A stretch of 64,000 nucleotides of DNA from Bdellovibrionales bacterium GWA2_49_15 (lineage in GTDB: Bacteria; Bdellovibrionota; Bacteriovoracia; Bacteriovoracales; Bacteriovoracaceae): assembly GCA_001769855.1 (NCBI GenBank), contig MEPP01000031.1:175407-239406 (forward strand), in the 5' to 3' direction. The notes beneath the pieces were generated by a model. It saw only the letters and a list, made by a program, of their open reading frames with translations, was not told the DNA's origin and did not search any database. Each line of letters opens with the position of its first letter. The stretch's first letter is position 1. Positions 43,413 through 52,639 of the stretch are shown in pieces. A program made the position numbers and the translations under genes.

Positions 43413-44084
43413 TTAGATATTGTTCGCAAGCATAAAAAGAGCTTCGATCAATTTCGATTTCCCATAATAGGTATTTTTTAATTCGGTTGCCCAAATTATG
43501 GGATTGTCGTCCTTCATCATGTTTTTTTGATTCTGTATAAAGAATTCTATTTCTTTTGCAGAGTTCGAAATCTTTTCAGCGTGTGAATGAAGCTCCGGAA
43601 TCTCTGTTAATGTTTTCAGGATTTCAAAATACACCGCGAGTTCGACTAAGGTCTGATCCTCTGTCAGAATTTGTTGTTTGAGGTAAGTAAGTATGTCTTG
43701 ATAAATTTTACCTCGAATTTCCTTAGAATTACTTTGATCTTTTATCCCAGCCGCTAAAGCTCGTAGGAGATCATATTCTTTAAAAATGGGATAGAATCTT
43801 TCGTCCGTCGGCTTGGCAAGATTCTTAGGGTTTTCGAAGGTCTTGAATTTGGATTTTAAATCGCTGTGAAAAGAATTGTGATTAATTATTTCCAATTTTT
43901 CAAATTTTTTAAGAATTGCCAAAATGTTCTTCTCCCCCTCAGGAAGAGAGTAATTCCTTTCTAGCTTCGCACTTGCTTCGTCGGACAATTTAACTAGCTT
44001 GCTGATTAAAAGATTCAAGTCCCTGTGTGGCTCCAAAGCGTATACTTGGAATGATAGGCATAGCAAAAATAGATATTTAAACAT
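43413..44084 (-). CDS. Secreted helical protein of unknown function
   Basis: ATG 44084 (MFKYLFLLCLSFQVYALEPH) follows AAGGATG; an earlier TTG at 44114 would give an N-terminus without a clean signal peptide. The 223-aa product is exported and then almost fully helical, rich in lysine and glutamate, with leucine-heptad character (LSDEASAKLERNYSLPEGEK onwards). No family recognised. A decayed intergenic region of about 135 bases separates it from the next gene on the same strand. Confidence 0.6.
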   Translation of the reverse strand: MFKYLFLLCLSFQVYALEPHRDLNLLISKLVKLSDEASAKLERNYSLPEGEKNILAILKKFEKLEIINHNSFHSDLKSKFKTFENPKNLAKPTDERFYPIFKEYDLLRALAAGIKDQSNSKEIRGKIYQDILTYLKQQILTEDQTLVELAVYFEILKTLTEIPELHSHAEKISNSAKEIEFFIQNQKNMMKDDNPIIWATELKNTYYGKSKLIEALFMLANNI

Positions 44085-44218
44085 AGAATGCATCCTTGAT
44101 ATCTTATTAGACAATATTGAATCATGATTTAGTGTTCATTTCAATCGTGCAAGCTGCACAATCAGCGGCGTCAGATCCTTAGGTCGTCAAGTCGGGAGAA
44201 TTTCCTGGTATCAATGAA

Positions 44219-44779
44219 TTAATGACAAATGTAGAAGGTATTTTTGAAGTATGATAATTCGGGGACCTTGGGAGTATTGATAATCAAAAGTTTCGTTTTA
44301 TTATCGTAAGCATGTTCATTAATAGTTCGCAATTCATACTTCATTTTTTCATGCTCACAGATAGTACCTTTTTCATTTATGCAGGTAAATTTTCGCGCGA
44401 CATACTTCCAATAAAATTTTAATCTGAAGATCGAATCAAGATTTAAATATTCGAACATCTCGACGATCTTGCTGTCTTTGGCCTTGAATCCAAACATCAT
44501 GGGCCCAGGAGCGACCGGAAGCTTATCATCGTTAGTGCCCTCAAGTTTATATTTATACAGCTGGCAGGCATTAAGTGACAGAAGAACCGTTAAGAGTAGC
44601 CCTGCACCAGCGGTGGCATATTTCTCAACTTCCTGAATATTTTGAAACTCATGAGATTCTTCGTAATACTTAACTGCAAGCTCAGTGCTTGGGAAGGGAG
44701 TGCTATGACCTCCACCAAAATCAAAATCAGCAAAAACTTGAGAGGAAAAGAGCAAGATAACAAGCAAGCAGGATTTCAT
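44219..44779 (-). CDS. Secreted or membrane-anchored protein of unknown function
   Basis: ATG 44779 (MKSCLLVILLFSSQVFADFD) follows CTGGAG. The 186-aa product has a signal peptide and a second hydrophobic segment at about 53-70 (AGAGLLLTVLLSLNACQLYK) that may anchor it. The remainder has a KYVARKFTCINEKGTICEHE pair of cysteines. I do not recognise a family. Confidence 0.55.
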   Translation of the reverse strand: MKSCLLVILLFSSQVFADFDFGGGHSTPFPSTELAVKYYEESHEFQNIQEVEKYATAGAGLLLTVLLSLNACQLYKYKLEGTNDDKLPVAPGPMMFGFKAKDSKIVEMFEYLNLDSIFRLKFYWKYVARKFTCINEKGTICEHEKMKYELRTINEHAYDNKTKLLIINTPKVPELSYFKNTFYICH

Positions 44780-44936
44780 ACCGACTCCAGGATAATTCAA
44801 GAGATTAATCCTGCATATTATGACGGAATCCCGATGGGACCAAACTCTAACTCCAAACTGTGTAATTTTTATCGACAAAAATTTCATTCTCGACCAAGTT
44901 TTTATAGAATATAGTTTGCCACCCAGGAGTTTAAAA

Positions 44937-45777
44937 ATGAAGGCCCTTGTTTTTCACCGGTTCGGATCTAATGACGTTCTCGCGCTTGAAGAGGTGCCCG
45001 ACCCAACCGTGCGCGGACCACGCGACGTACTTATTCGGGTTCGCGCGGCAGCTGTAAATCCAGTGGACTGGAAACTGCGCTCTGGCGGCGTCACCCGACT
45101 CTTCACGGGTTCGAAATTTCCCAAGATCTTGGGAAGCGAGTGCTCAGGCGAAGTCGTCTCTATCGGTGCCGACGTAACCCGATTTAAACCTGGCGATGGT
45201 GTCATTGCTTTTCCCGGTTTTCGCGAAATGGGCGCTTACGCCCAGGTCCTCGTTGGGAAAGATCAGGGCCAGCTCAAAAGTATAAGGGCACCTCGGGCGG
45301 CGTGGGAATGTTTGCTATCCAGATCGCCAAGATTTATAGCGCGCAAGTTACCGGCGTTTGCAGCGCGCTAGTGCGCCGATTGCCCTGCAGTTTGGCTGCG
45401 ATGCGGTTCTTGATTACACCAAACTCGATTTTACCAAATCCAACAATCACTGGGACATTATCTTTGATACAGTCTCAAACCGAAGCTTCGGCGAATGTAA
45501 AAAGGTGCTCACCCAGAAAGGTGTGATGATCAATACGCTCCCTACCCCATCGGTTGCGCTGAACCATTACCTTACAGGACAGGTCACATCCAAAACCGCA
45601 CGCACGATTTGGGTCAAACCCAACAGCGCTGACGTGGAGTGGATCGCGGGGCACATGGCAAGCGGTGCGATCAAAGTTGTGATTGATCACGCCTTCCCGT
45701 TTGATCAAGCCAAAGAAGCCTTGGCCGCCAGTGAAAAAGGCAAGGCCCGTGGTAAAATTGTGATCGAAATGCCCTGA
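44937..45777 (+). pseudogene. Broken NADP-dependent quinone oxidoreductase (MDR family)
   Basis: The gene starts normally at ATG 44937 behind AGGAG with MKALVFHRFGSNDVLALEEV and keeps the N-terminal GroES-like domain to about 45270. About 30 residues normally found before the nucleotide-binding loop are missing. The sequence then continues in a second frame (GGVGMFAIQIAKIYSAQVTG, near 45297-45357) and in a third (LDYTKLDFTKSNNHWDIIFD to the stop TGA at 45777). One deletion and two frame changes make an active enzyme unlikely. The C-terminal part remains well conserved, so the damage looks recent. Confidence 0.85.
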
Positions 45778-45800
45778 TTTTCAAAATGTATAGATGAAGC

Positions 45801-46370
45801 ATGATACAGAAATACCTAGAGACTGAAAGAATTTACTTAAAAAAGCTGGTACCCGGTGATGAGCGGTACCTGCTCGATTTAGATAGCGACCCTGCTGTCA
45901 TGACTTATTTAACTGACGGGCGGCCTTCAACTCTTCAAGAGGCGAGGGCCGGTCTTGAAAGAATTTTATCCCTCTATGAAAAACATCAGCATCGCCTTGG
46001 ATTTTGGTTGGCGATTGAAAAATCCAGCGGTGAGTTTATGGGATGGTTTCTCTTCCGGCCTTGCAAGCAACATCCCGATGATCTCCGCATTATCGAACTA
46101 GGCTACCGGCTCAAAAAAAAATTTTGGAGACAAGGATTCGCAACAGAAATGTCGAAAGCTTTGATCAATAAAGGCTTTCAGGAATTTGGCATAGATTCAA
46201 TCTTTGCTAAAACTATGAAGCTCAATATAGGTTCACAGTGTGTGATGAAAAAAATAGGCATGACCTTTGAAAAAGAATTTCTTGAAAATGATTTTCCAGG
46301 TAAAAATAAAGAAGCCGTGAGATATTTAATTACAAAGGAACAATGGAAAAAAAGCAAGGCAATGCGATGA
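45801..46370 (+). CDS. GNAT N-acetyltransferase (RimJ/RimL type)
   Basis: A 189-aa acetyltransferase. LETERIYLKKLVPGDERYLL is the usual opening of the RimJ/RimL-like group, and IELGYRLKKKFWRQGFATEM holds the acetyl-CoA loop, here RQGFAT. KTMKLNIGSQCVMKKIGMTF corresponds to the C-terminal motif. It transfers acetyl groups to an amino group of unknown target. The stop overlaps a 26-codon frame by ATGA. Confidence 0.85.
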   Translation: MIQKYLETERIYLKKLVPGDERYLLDLDSDPAVMTYLTDGRPSTLQEARAGLERILSLYEKHQHRLGFWLAIEKSSGEFMGWFLFRPCKQHPDDLRIIELGYRLKKKFWRQGFATEMSKALINKGFQEFGIDSIFAKTMKLNIGSQCVMKKIGMTFEKEFLENDFPGKNKEAVRYLITKEQWKKSKAMR

Positions 46371-46447
46371 GTACTCTTGAGTTGAAGATTCCTCCTGCCG
46401 ACGTGATATGGCGTACCTTTATCAATGAAGCCAGGGCAAAACAATAA
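46367..46447 (+). CDS. 26-aa frame coupled to the acetyltransferase, probable remnant
   Basis: ATG 46367 overlaps the acetyltransferase stop (ATGA) and the frame runs to TAA 46447. The opening STLELKIPPADVIW resembles the N-terminus of isoprenylcysteine carboxyl methyltransferase-like membrane proteins, after which the similarity ends. It is more likely a truncated remnant than a working gene. Confidence 0.25.
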   Translation: MSTLELKIPPADVIWRTFINEARAKQ

Positions 46448-46469
46448 GTCATTCGTCTAATTCTCAAAA

Positions 46470-47837
46470 CTAAAAAGTTTCCACATTAAGTCGACCTTCG
46501 GTTAACACCTTTCCTTTTAATGAAGGAGTTGGCGTCGCGCTGTGAAGTATCGCGTCCTTAATCTCTGATGCAATGGCAGAGGGGTTGCGCGCCTTATATA
46601 AAGCCGCAGCCCCGGTCACATGAGGTGTTGCCATCGATGTGCCACTATAACTTGCATAAGCGCTCACAGTTCTGTGGAAAGAACTTTTCGGAATTGTGGA
46701 CCAAATACCCGATCCCGGCGCAGCGATGTCAACCGAGCGGGAACCGTAATTAGAGTAGCTGGCCATAGCACCAGTTGAAGTAAGGGCAGCGACCGCGATA
46801 ATATTTTCGAGATCATACCCAGAAGGATAGCTGATCGTAGTGTCATTATTGCGTCCGTCATTTCCAGCGGCTGCGATAAATAAAAGATCGGCCACCGCTG
46901 CCCGCTGAATCGTCGCATACAGGCCCTGAGAGTATCCTCCTCCTCCCCAAGAGTTATTGGTGGCGACAAGATTCAGGCCTTTTAATTTGAAAGCTGTGAA
47001 ATAATCGACGGCCTTAATGGCGTTGGCTATCGTGCCCCCGCGATTTCCAAGAAATTTTGCGCTTAAAATTTTTACCGACCAACATACGCCGGCCACGCCC
47101 TGTGAATTACCACCCACGGCCCCAATCGTCCCGGCGACATGTGTTCCATGATCATCTTTAACTCCATCAAAAACACTATTATCTTTCTTATCAAAGTCCC
47201 AACCGTAAACGTCGTCGACATAACCATTTGAATCATCGTCAATTCCATTACCGGCAATTTCTCCTGGGTTTTTGTAAGCGTTCGCGGCCAGGTCAGGATG
47301 GGTGTACATATAACCTTCATCAATAATACCGACAACAACATCACTGCAATCGGCACTGGTGGCCCATGCTTCTGAGGCCCGGCTGCCGAACTGATTGGCA
47401 GGACTGGTATTGTCGCCGTACATCCCCCACAAACTTCCATTGGTAAAATAAGGATCATTTGATATGTCTGTATGATGCACGATCCAGTTTGGTTCTGCAA
47501 ACTCAATGGATTTTTCTTGAAAAAGATTATTGATGACGGCGCGCAGACTTTGCGCTTTTGCTAAAGTCATGAGTTCGAGATCTGCACCATTTTTCCCTTT
47601 GGCGATATCATCTTTTTTACTGCTACCAATAAGTTCTCGCACTCTCTTTTTTTCCGTATCATTGGTATCAGCACGAAATTGAACCAAAATCTCATTAGCG
47701 ACAAAAGGCCTATTTTGTTTTAGACCTTCGAGAATCAGCGCTTGCACACTTGGTCCATTTTGCCGACCAAAACCTGCGCAGCACACGAAGATTACCACCA
47801 TCCCGATTGAAATTCTGAATAATCTATCTTTTTTCAT
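46470..47837 (-). CDS. Secreted subtilisin-like serine protease (S8)
   Basis: Start at ATG 47837 (MKKDRLFRISIGMVVIFVCC) behind AAAAGG; a longer frame upstream has no signal. The 455-aa precursor has a signal peptide, a pro-domain (VANEILVQFRADTNDTEKKR to about 120) and a catalytic domain with D (VVVGIIDEGYMYTHPDL), H (DDHGTHVAGTIGA) and S (SYSGTSMATPHVTGAAALY), plus the oxyanion Asn in ATNNSWGGG. It cleaves extracellular or periplasmic proteins. The organisation recalls fervidolysin-type subtilases. Confidence 0.93.
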   Translation of the reverse strand: MKKDRLFRISIGMVVIFVCCAGFGRQNGPSVQALILEGLKQNRPFVANEILVQFRADTNDTEKKRVRELIGSSKKDDIAKGKNGADLELMTLAKAQSLRAVINNLFQEKSIEFAEPNWIVHHTDISNDPYFTNGSLWGMYGDNTSPANQFGSRASEAWATSADCSDVVVGIIDEGYMYTHPDLAANAYKNPGEIAGNGIDDDSNGYVDDVYGWDFDKKDNSVFDGVKDDHGTHVAGTIGAVGGNSQGVAGVCWSVKILSAKFLGNRGGTIANAIKAVDYFTAFKLKGLNLVATNNSWGGGGYSQGLYATIQRAAVADLLFIAAAGNDGRNNDTTISYPSGYDLENIIAVAALTSTGAMASYSNYGSRSVDIAAPGSGIWSTIPKSSFHRTVSAYASYSGTSMATPHVTGAAALYKARNPSAIASEIKDAILHSATPTPSLKGKVLTEGRLNVETF

Positions 47838-47976
47838 ACAAAACCTTTTCATAAATATTACTTTATTAAGGCTTACATCTTCACAATTTTTATATGAATG
47901 AAAAATGATGGAAGACACCGGGCCCAATGATCAAAGTGTCGAAGACCCTTCCATAGATCACGCAAGCTTGAATCAA

Positions 47977-49713
47977 TTACAATTCCTCTGAAAAGATCTT
48001 CTCCGTGATCTTCCAGAACTTTTCCTGTTTTCTGGCTATGACAAATGAAGGCGTGCGAAAGTGCCTTTGTGCCTCTATGACATCATTGGGATTTTTGATC
48101 GGGAGCGGGCGCTCAGGTCTTTTCATGTGCGACCTTAAAAAATTGATATGGAATTTTTTTATGTTGGTTGAATTGCCCATGAAATGGACCTCCGAGAGAT
48201 ATTTCGAATCATAGTCATAGTATTTTATCTCTAAAAAAGGATTCCCGAACTTATCCGTTCTCACAAGATATTCCACCGAATCAGGTTGTAGCACATGGGC
48301 ATTCTTCGAGAGCTTCGCCTGCTTAAGCTTGGCCTCGGCATCAATCAATTCGACTTGGCATTCCGTGCATTTTCTGGCCGTGAGATCATTTTCGGCGCCA
48401 CAGGAGTTGCATAATTTGAAGCGAAAACGGTAACCGCAGGGTGTGATTTCCAGCGTCTTGGGATTTTGCTCGGCCCCACGGCACTTTCGGCCGAAATGCT
48501 CCACCACTTCATTGTCCTGATCCAAGACACCCCAGAAGCTGTTGGCAAAACCACATTTTGGACAAGTCACGAGAACCGCCACCGATTCTTCCTTAGGTTT
48601 TTTCTCACCAATTTCCGGACTATAAATATCGTGCCCCATGCCGGCGTAATCGAGAATCAGGCAATCCTGCTTGCCGGGAGATTGGCGCAGCCCCCTTCCA
48701 ATAATCTGTTGATACAGTCCCGCCGATTCAGTCGGGCGTAAAATGGCAATGACGTCCACATGAGGCGCATCAAAGCCGGTGGTCAGAACTGAAACATTCA
48801 CCAGGTATTTGATTTTTTTTTGCTTGAAATCTCCGATAATTTTATCGCGCTCACTGACTTCGGTGTCGCCAACCACCAGGCGCGCCTGCCCCTCGGGAAG
48901 ATAGCTCAAAATTTCCGTGGCATGATTGACGGTACTACTAAAAATCATGACGCCATTGCGATGATAACTTTCGGTGATATCAACAATATTTTTGATTATC
49001 AGAGGCGTAAGTCTTTTTTGCTGCTTGATCAGGTCTTCCACCTCCTGCAGAGTGTACATCCGGCCTTTGTCTGTCAGCTCGGAAAAATCATAGCACGTCA
49101 CGGGGATATGAATTTTGACCGGCTGAGTGAGATATTTGTTTTGGATCATGTAACTCAACGGCAATTCATAAACACATTGTTTGAAAAATCGTTTCTCTTG
49201 GGTCTTGATTTCGCCGCTTTGATTATATTCATAAATCCAACCAAGTCCGAGTCGATAGGGCGTCGCGGTCAGCCCTAAGATGCAAATATTGGGATTGCTC
49301 TGACTTAGCGTTTTGATCACGGCGGCATACTGGGTTTCTTCCTCCATATTCACGCGGTGGCATTCATCAATAATAAGCAGGGTAAAGCCTTGCAAGATCT
49401 CGGTATCAGCGCGAGCGATGGATTGGATACTGCCGAAAATTACTTTTTGTGCAGTGTCTTTTTTATTAAGGCCTGCCGAATAAATTCCGGCCTCAAGACC
49501 ATAGCTTGAGAATTTATCATGATTTTGCTCCACCAATTCTTTGACGTGGGCCAACACCAATACGCGCCCTTTGGCAATTTTCGCCAGCTCGGCAATGACC
49601 AAACTTTTCCCCGCGCCGGTTGGTAGTACCACAACGGCGGGATCTCGTTTTCGCTGGAAGTAAGCGATGGTTTTGTCCACTGCGCTTTTTTGATAGGGCC
49701 TGAGTTCGTACAT
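47977..49713 (-). CDS. DEAD/DEAH-box (SF2) helicase with zinc-ribbon tail
   Basis: A 578-aa protein. It opens [11 protein letters not shown], then Walker A PTGAGKS (K36), motif II DECH at 116-119, [11 protein letters not shown] (motif III), [14 protein letters not shown] (motif V) and [13 protein letters not shown] (motif VI): a RecG/SSL2-like SF2 ATPase. The C-terminal 200 residues carry three CxxC pairs ([24 protein letters not shown]) as zinc ribbons and a DNA-binding tail. It unwinds or remodels DNA; a restriction-like partner is not adjacent. Confidence 0.9.
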   Translation of the reverse strand: MYELRPYQKSAVDKTIAYFQRKRDPAVVVLPTGAGKSLVIAELAKIAKGRVLVLAHVKELVEQNHDKFSSYGLEAGIYSAGLNKKDTAQKVIFGSIQSIARADTEILQGFTLLIIDECHRVNMEEETQYAAVIKTLSQSNPNICILGLTATPYRLGLGWIYEYNQSGEIKTQEKRFFKQCVYELPLSYMIQNKYLTQPVKIHIPVTCYDFSELTDKGRMYTLQEVEDLIKQQKRLTPLIIKNIVDITESYHRNGVMIFSSTVNHATEILSYLPEGQARLVVGDTEVSERDKIIGDFKQKKIKYLVNVSVLTTGFDAPHVDVIAILRPTESAGLYQQIIGRGLRQSPGKQDCLILDYAGMGHDIYSPEIGEKKPKEESVAVLVTCPKCGFANSFWGVLDQDNEVVEHFGRKCRGAEQNPKTLEITPCGYRFRFKLCNSCGAENDLTARKCTECQVELIDAEAKLKQAKLSKNAHVLQPDSVEYLVRTDKFGNPFLEIKYYDYDSKYLSEVHFMGNSTNIKKFHINFLRSHMKRPERPLPIKNPNDVIEAQRHFRTPSFVIARKQEKFWKITEKIFSEEL

Positions 49714-49804
49714 TCCCTAATGCTATGAGATTTTTCGCGCTTCTGAAAGAAGTTCCTTTCACCTTTCCATCTTATAAAACACCCTTTAGAATTGATCGGA
49801 AAAT

Positions 49805-50386
49805 ATGGCGACCAGAACAGAAAAAGCGACATTAAGACTACTTAGCATTCTTAAGGGACCAAACTTAAAAAGAAATTTCTTATTAGCTTTTTCCGCCCTC
49901 TTTGCTTTTTTCCTTTGTGTTTTTTTTGGCTTTCATTATCTCGATCGAGTGATGCTTAGAAGTGATTTCTTCACCCACCCTACCCGCTTAGTTTCGGGAG
50001 ACAAACTCGATGTTTTCTTGGCCAAAGGCGAGGATATAAATGCCTTGGATGACAAAGGGGAAAATTGTCTTTTTAATCTCGGAATTCCAACCTCCACAGG
50101 ACTAGACGAATTCGATGATTATTATTTTCGCTATTTCATCCAAAGGGGCGCAAAAATCAACCTTTTGAATCCCGAGGGAGAAAATGTCTTAACCAAGTTT
50201 ATTCTTCACACCAATCTGGAAAGGGAGTATCTCAGTAGCAATCGGAGATATTTCGAAATAGCTGAAAACAATCTCAGAGTTTTAAACAATCTCGGTTTTG
50301 ATATTAACATCATCAGCAAGAATGGCGCTTCGGCCCGGGACAAAATTAAAAATATTCCAGAATTAAGTTATATTTTTCACAGGTAG
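49805..50386 (+). CDS. Membrane-anchored ankyrin-repeat-like protein
   Basis: A 193-aa protein. A transmembrane segment at about 23-45 (FLLAFSALFAFFLCVFFGFH) anchors it, with a short cytosolic start. The soluble part holds about three ankyrin-like units: LDVFLAKGEDINALDDKGEN, YFIQRGAKINLLNPEGENVL and LRVLNNLGFDINIISKNGAS. It is probably a periplasmic-facing interaction module. The last 10 bases overlap the end of the acylphosphatase gene on the other strand. Confidence 0.65.
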   Translation: MATRTEKATLRLLSILKGPNLKRNFLLAFSALFAFFLCVFFGFHYLDRVMLRSDFFTHPTRLVSGDKLDVFLAKGEDINALDDKGENCLFNLGIPTSTGLDEFDDYYFRYFIQRGAKINLLNPEGENVLTKFILHTNLEREYLSSNRRYFEIAENNLRVLNNLGFDINIISKNGASARDKIKNIPELSYIFHR

Positions 50387-50706
50387 AATTCAACACTTTG
50401 AGTCCAGCGAAAATTATCCACATTGGCGGTTGTCACCTGGTGCTGTTCAATCGGAATCGCGGCACCCAAGAGTTCCAGGTGCGTCACGCTAGCACCCCAT
50501 GAATTGAGTGGGACAACACTTATGAGCCGTTCCAATACTTCTGAAATTTTTTGCTCGTCACCTTGAATGGTAAAACTAACTCGGTCATGCTCACGGGGGT
50601 CGTTGCTCACGCCGCCCAAAAGCTGGCGCTTCAAGAGGGCACGAATGAAGGTCTGGCGAAACATCACGCCTTGAACTTTGCCCTTAACAATTCCACTTTT
50701 CATCAT
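50377..50706 (-). CDS. acyP: Acylphosphatase
   Basis: A 109-aa protein. GKVQGVMFRQTFIRALLK has the phosphate-binding loop with R17, and GGVSND gives N35, exactly 18 residues later as in the family. The C-terminal extension past residue 92 is a little longer than usual. The enzyme hydrolyses acyl phosphates. The stop overlaps the ankyrin-like gene by ten bases. Confidence 0.87.
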   Translation of the reverse strand: MMKSGIVKGKVQGVMFRQTFIRALLKRQLLGGVSNDPREHDRVSFTIQGDEQKISEVLERLISVVPLNSWGASVTHLELLGAAIPIEQHQVTTANVDNFRWTQSVEFYL

Positions 50707-50822
50707 TTTCGACCTTAACCCTGTAATTTTTTACCATCCCATACTCTTTGCTAGAGCACCTATTTCCGCCGTGTTAGTGTTCGGCGAATATAGGTATTCA
50801 TTCGATAACAGGGGTAAGAGCA

Positions 50823-51815
50823 ATGGCAAGATTTTTATCGAGCGTCGTGAGCATGATTATTGGATCGGCATTTTTCGGAACCCTTTCGTATGCCTCCGTC
50901 GCCCCCATTCCTGATGCTAAATTTGAACATGCTCCTTACGGTGATCGCGTTTGTAGCTTGTGCCACCAGCGAGACGATGAAAATAGCCCGGGACCTCTTA
51001 ATCAACCGGATGTTAATAGTGTCTGTATGACCTGCCACGACGGGTTTTCTGGAAAGCACCTCCACAAGGCCATGCAAACCAGCTGTACCAACTGTCATAA
51101 CCCCCATAACGGAAATAGTTCTCGTTTTCTTCGCGCCTCAGTTCCCGCGCTTTGCACACGCTGCCATACTCAGATTGGAAACATCATTGCCAACTCCGAA
51201 ACCAAGCACGGTGCCGTCGAGGTAGGAAAGAGTTGTTTAAATTGTCACAATCCTCACGCCTCCAAAGTTGAGAAACTGCTGAATGGCTTGCCCTATGATC
51301 TCTGTGTGAACTGCCACAACACGAACACCCTGGTTGATCATAATGGCAAAAGGCTTGCCAACATTAAAGAGTTGATTGAATCCAGGCCCTATGTTCATGC
51401 TCCCGTGGCCGAAAAAGACTGTAGTGCTTGTCACCAGACCCATGGAAGCAAAAATTTCCGTCTGCTCGTCGAACCTTTTCCCGCCACCTTTTATTCCCCC
51501 TTCGAGGAAAGTAACTACGCTCTTTGCTTCACCTGCCATGATTCCACCATTGTTACCGAACCGGAAACGACCAATTTGACCGGCTTTCGAAATGGCGATA
51601 AAAACCTGCATTTTCTGCATGTAAACAGAGAAGATGGAAGGGGTCGAACCTGCCGCGCCTGCCATGAAGTTCACGCAGCGGAACAACCCCACAACATTCG
51701 CGACGGTGTACCTTACGGTAATCGCGGCTGGGTTTTGAAAATCCATTATGAGCAACTTCCCCAGGGTGGTCGCTGTGCCAAAACTTGCCATACGACACGG
51801 GAATATCGTAGATAA
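50823..51815 (+). CDS. Secreted multiheme c-type cytochrome (ten haem motifs)
   Basis: The 330-aa protein has a signal peptide (residues 1-26) and nine CxxCH motifs: CSLCH, CMTCH, CTNCH, CTRCH, CLNCH, CVNCH, CSACH, CFTCH and CRACH, plus a CAKTCH motif with one extra residue that could bind a tenth haem. NPHNG/NPHAS and QTHGS after several motifs are typical of doubled-CxxCH cytochromes. It should carry electrons in the periplasm. The next gene starts 8 bases later and encodes a redoxin-TPR protein, so the two probably work together. Confidence 0.92.
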   Translation: MARFLSSVVSMIIGSAFFGTLSYASVAPIPDAKFEHAPYGDRVCSLCHQRDDENSPGPLNQPDVNSVCMTCHDGFSGKHLHKAMQTSCTNCHNPHNGNSSRFLRASVPALCTRCHTQIGNIIANSETKHGAVEVGKSCLNCHNPHASKVEKLLNGLPYDLCVNCHNTNTLVDHNGKRLANIKELIESRPYVHAPVAEKDCSACHQTHGSKNFRLLVEPFPATFYSPFEESNYALCFTCHDSTIVTEPETTNLTGFRNGDKNLHFLHVNREDGRGRTCRACHEVHAAEQPHNIRDGVPYGNRGWVLKIHYEQLPQGGRCAKTCHTTREYRR

Positions 51816-51823
51816 GGACTAAG

Positions 51824-52639
51824 ATGAAGATGAGATGGTTCATACTCACATTAATCCTTTGCTCCACGGGCCTGACTGACGCCTTTTCATACTTGAAGCC
51901 AGGTGATCGGTCTGAAAACTTTAGCTTGCCGACTTCCGTCGGAGGAACTGCACCCTTATTAAGTGATTCGGTAAAAGTTAACGTTGTCTTTTTCCTTCGC
52001 CCTAATCAGGTTCATTCGAAAGATGTTGCCGCGGCATTGGCGACCACCCTTGAACCGGGGTTGGCCGGCAAGAATGTTCGAATCGTGGCGGTAATCTCGG
52101 ATAGATACTCGCCTCAAGACATCAACAGCTTTGTGAAAGAGAGTGGTTTAAAGATGCCCATTCTGATTGACCATCAAGATAACGTAGTTGGATATTTCGG
52201 AGTCATTCTTCACCCTGAAGTCGGGGTTTTTGATTCAAACGGTATCCTTCTCGACTATCGCCATTTTGCCTCCGTCAATTTTATTGATGTTGTTCGCGCC
52301 CAAATCCGTTATCGCCTTGGAGAAATCTCAAAGGATGAATTGGATGCTGTGATTAATCCTGTCCAGGATGAGGTCAACGAAAACCGAGTTAAAGCGGAAA
52401 GGCGGTTGAATCTGGCGCGCACCCTGCTCAAGCGTAATATGGTTGAGAGGGCCGCTGAAGAAGTTGGAAAGGCCCTTGCCTACGATAATACCTTGGCCGC
52501 GGCCCATTCATTTTTTGGCAAGATACTTGTGATTCGCGAAGATCGTACCAATGCCTGTGCCGAGTTTGCCATTGCCATCAGACTCGATCCCGCTGATTTT
52601 GATGGACTTGAAGGTATGAAAGAGTGTCAGAAGAACTAA
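51824..52639 (+). CDS. Secreted thioredoxin-fold (AhpC/TSA-like) protein with TPR tail
   Basis: A 271-aa protein with a signal peptide (MKMRWFILTLILCSTGLTDA). Residues 27-170 follow a peroxiredoxin/TlpA-like fold (LKPGDRSENFSLPTSVGGTA, then VNVVFFLRPNQVHSKDVAAA), but the usual active-site cysteine is absent, so redox activity by thiol is unlikely. Residues 195-265 form two TPR units (LARTLLKRNMVERAAEEVGK and AHSFFGKILVIREDRTNACA). It follows the multiheme cytochrome and may be its binding or assembly partner. Confidence 0.75.
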   Translation: MKMRWFILTLILCSTGLTDAFSYLKPGDRSENFSLPTSVGGTAPLLSDSVKVNVVFFLRPNQVHSKDVAAALATTLEPGLAGKNVRIVAVISDRYSPQDINSFVKESGLKMPILIDHQDNVVGYFGVILHPEVGVFDSNGILLDYRHFASVNFIDVVRAQIRYRLGEISKDELDAVINPVQDEVNENRVKAERRLNLARTLLKRNMVERAAEEVGKALAYDNTLAAAHSFFGKILVIREDRTNACAEFAIAIRLDPADFDGLEGMKECQKN

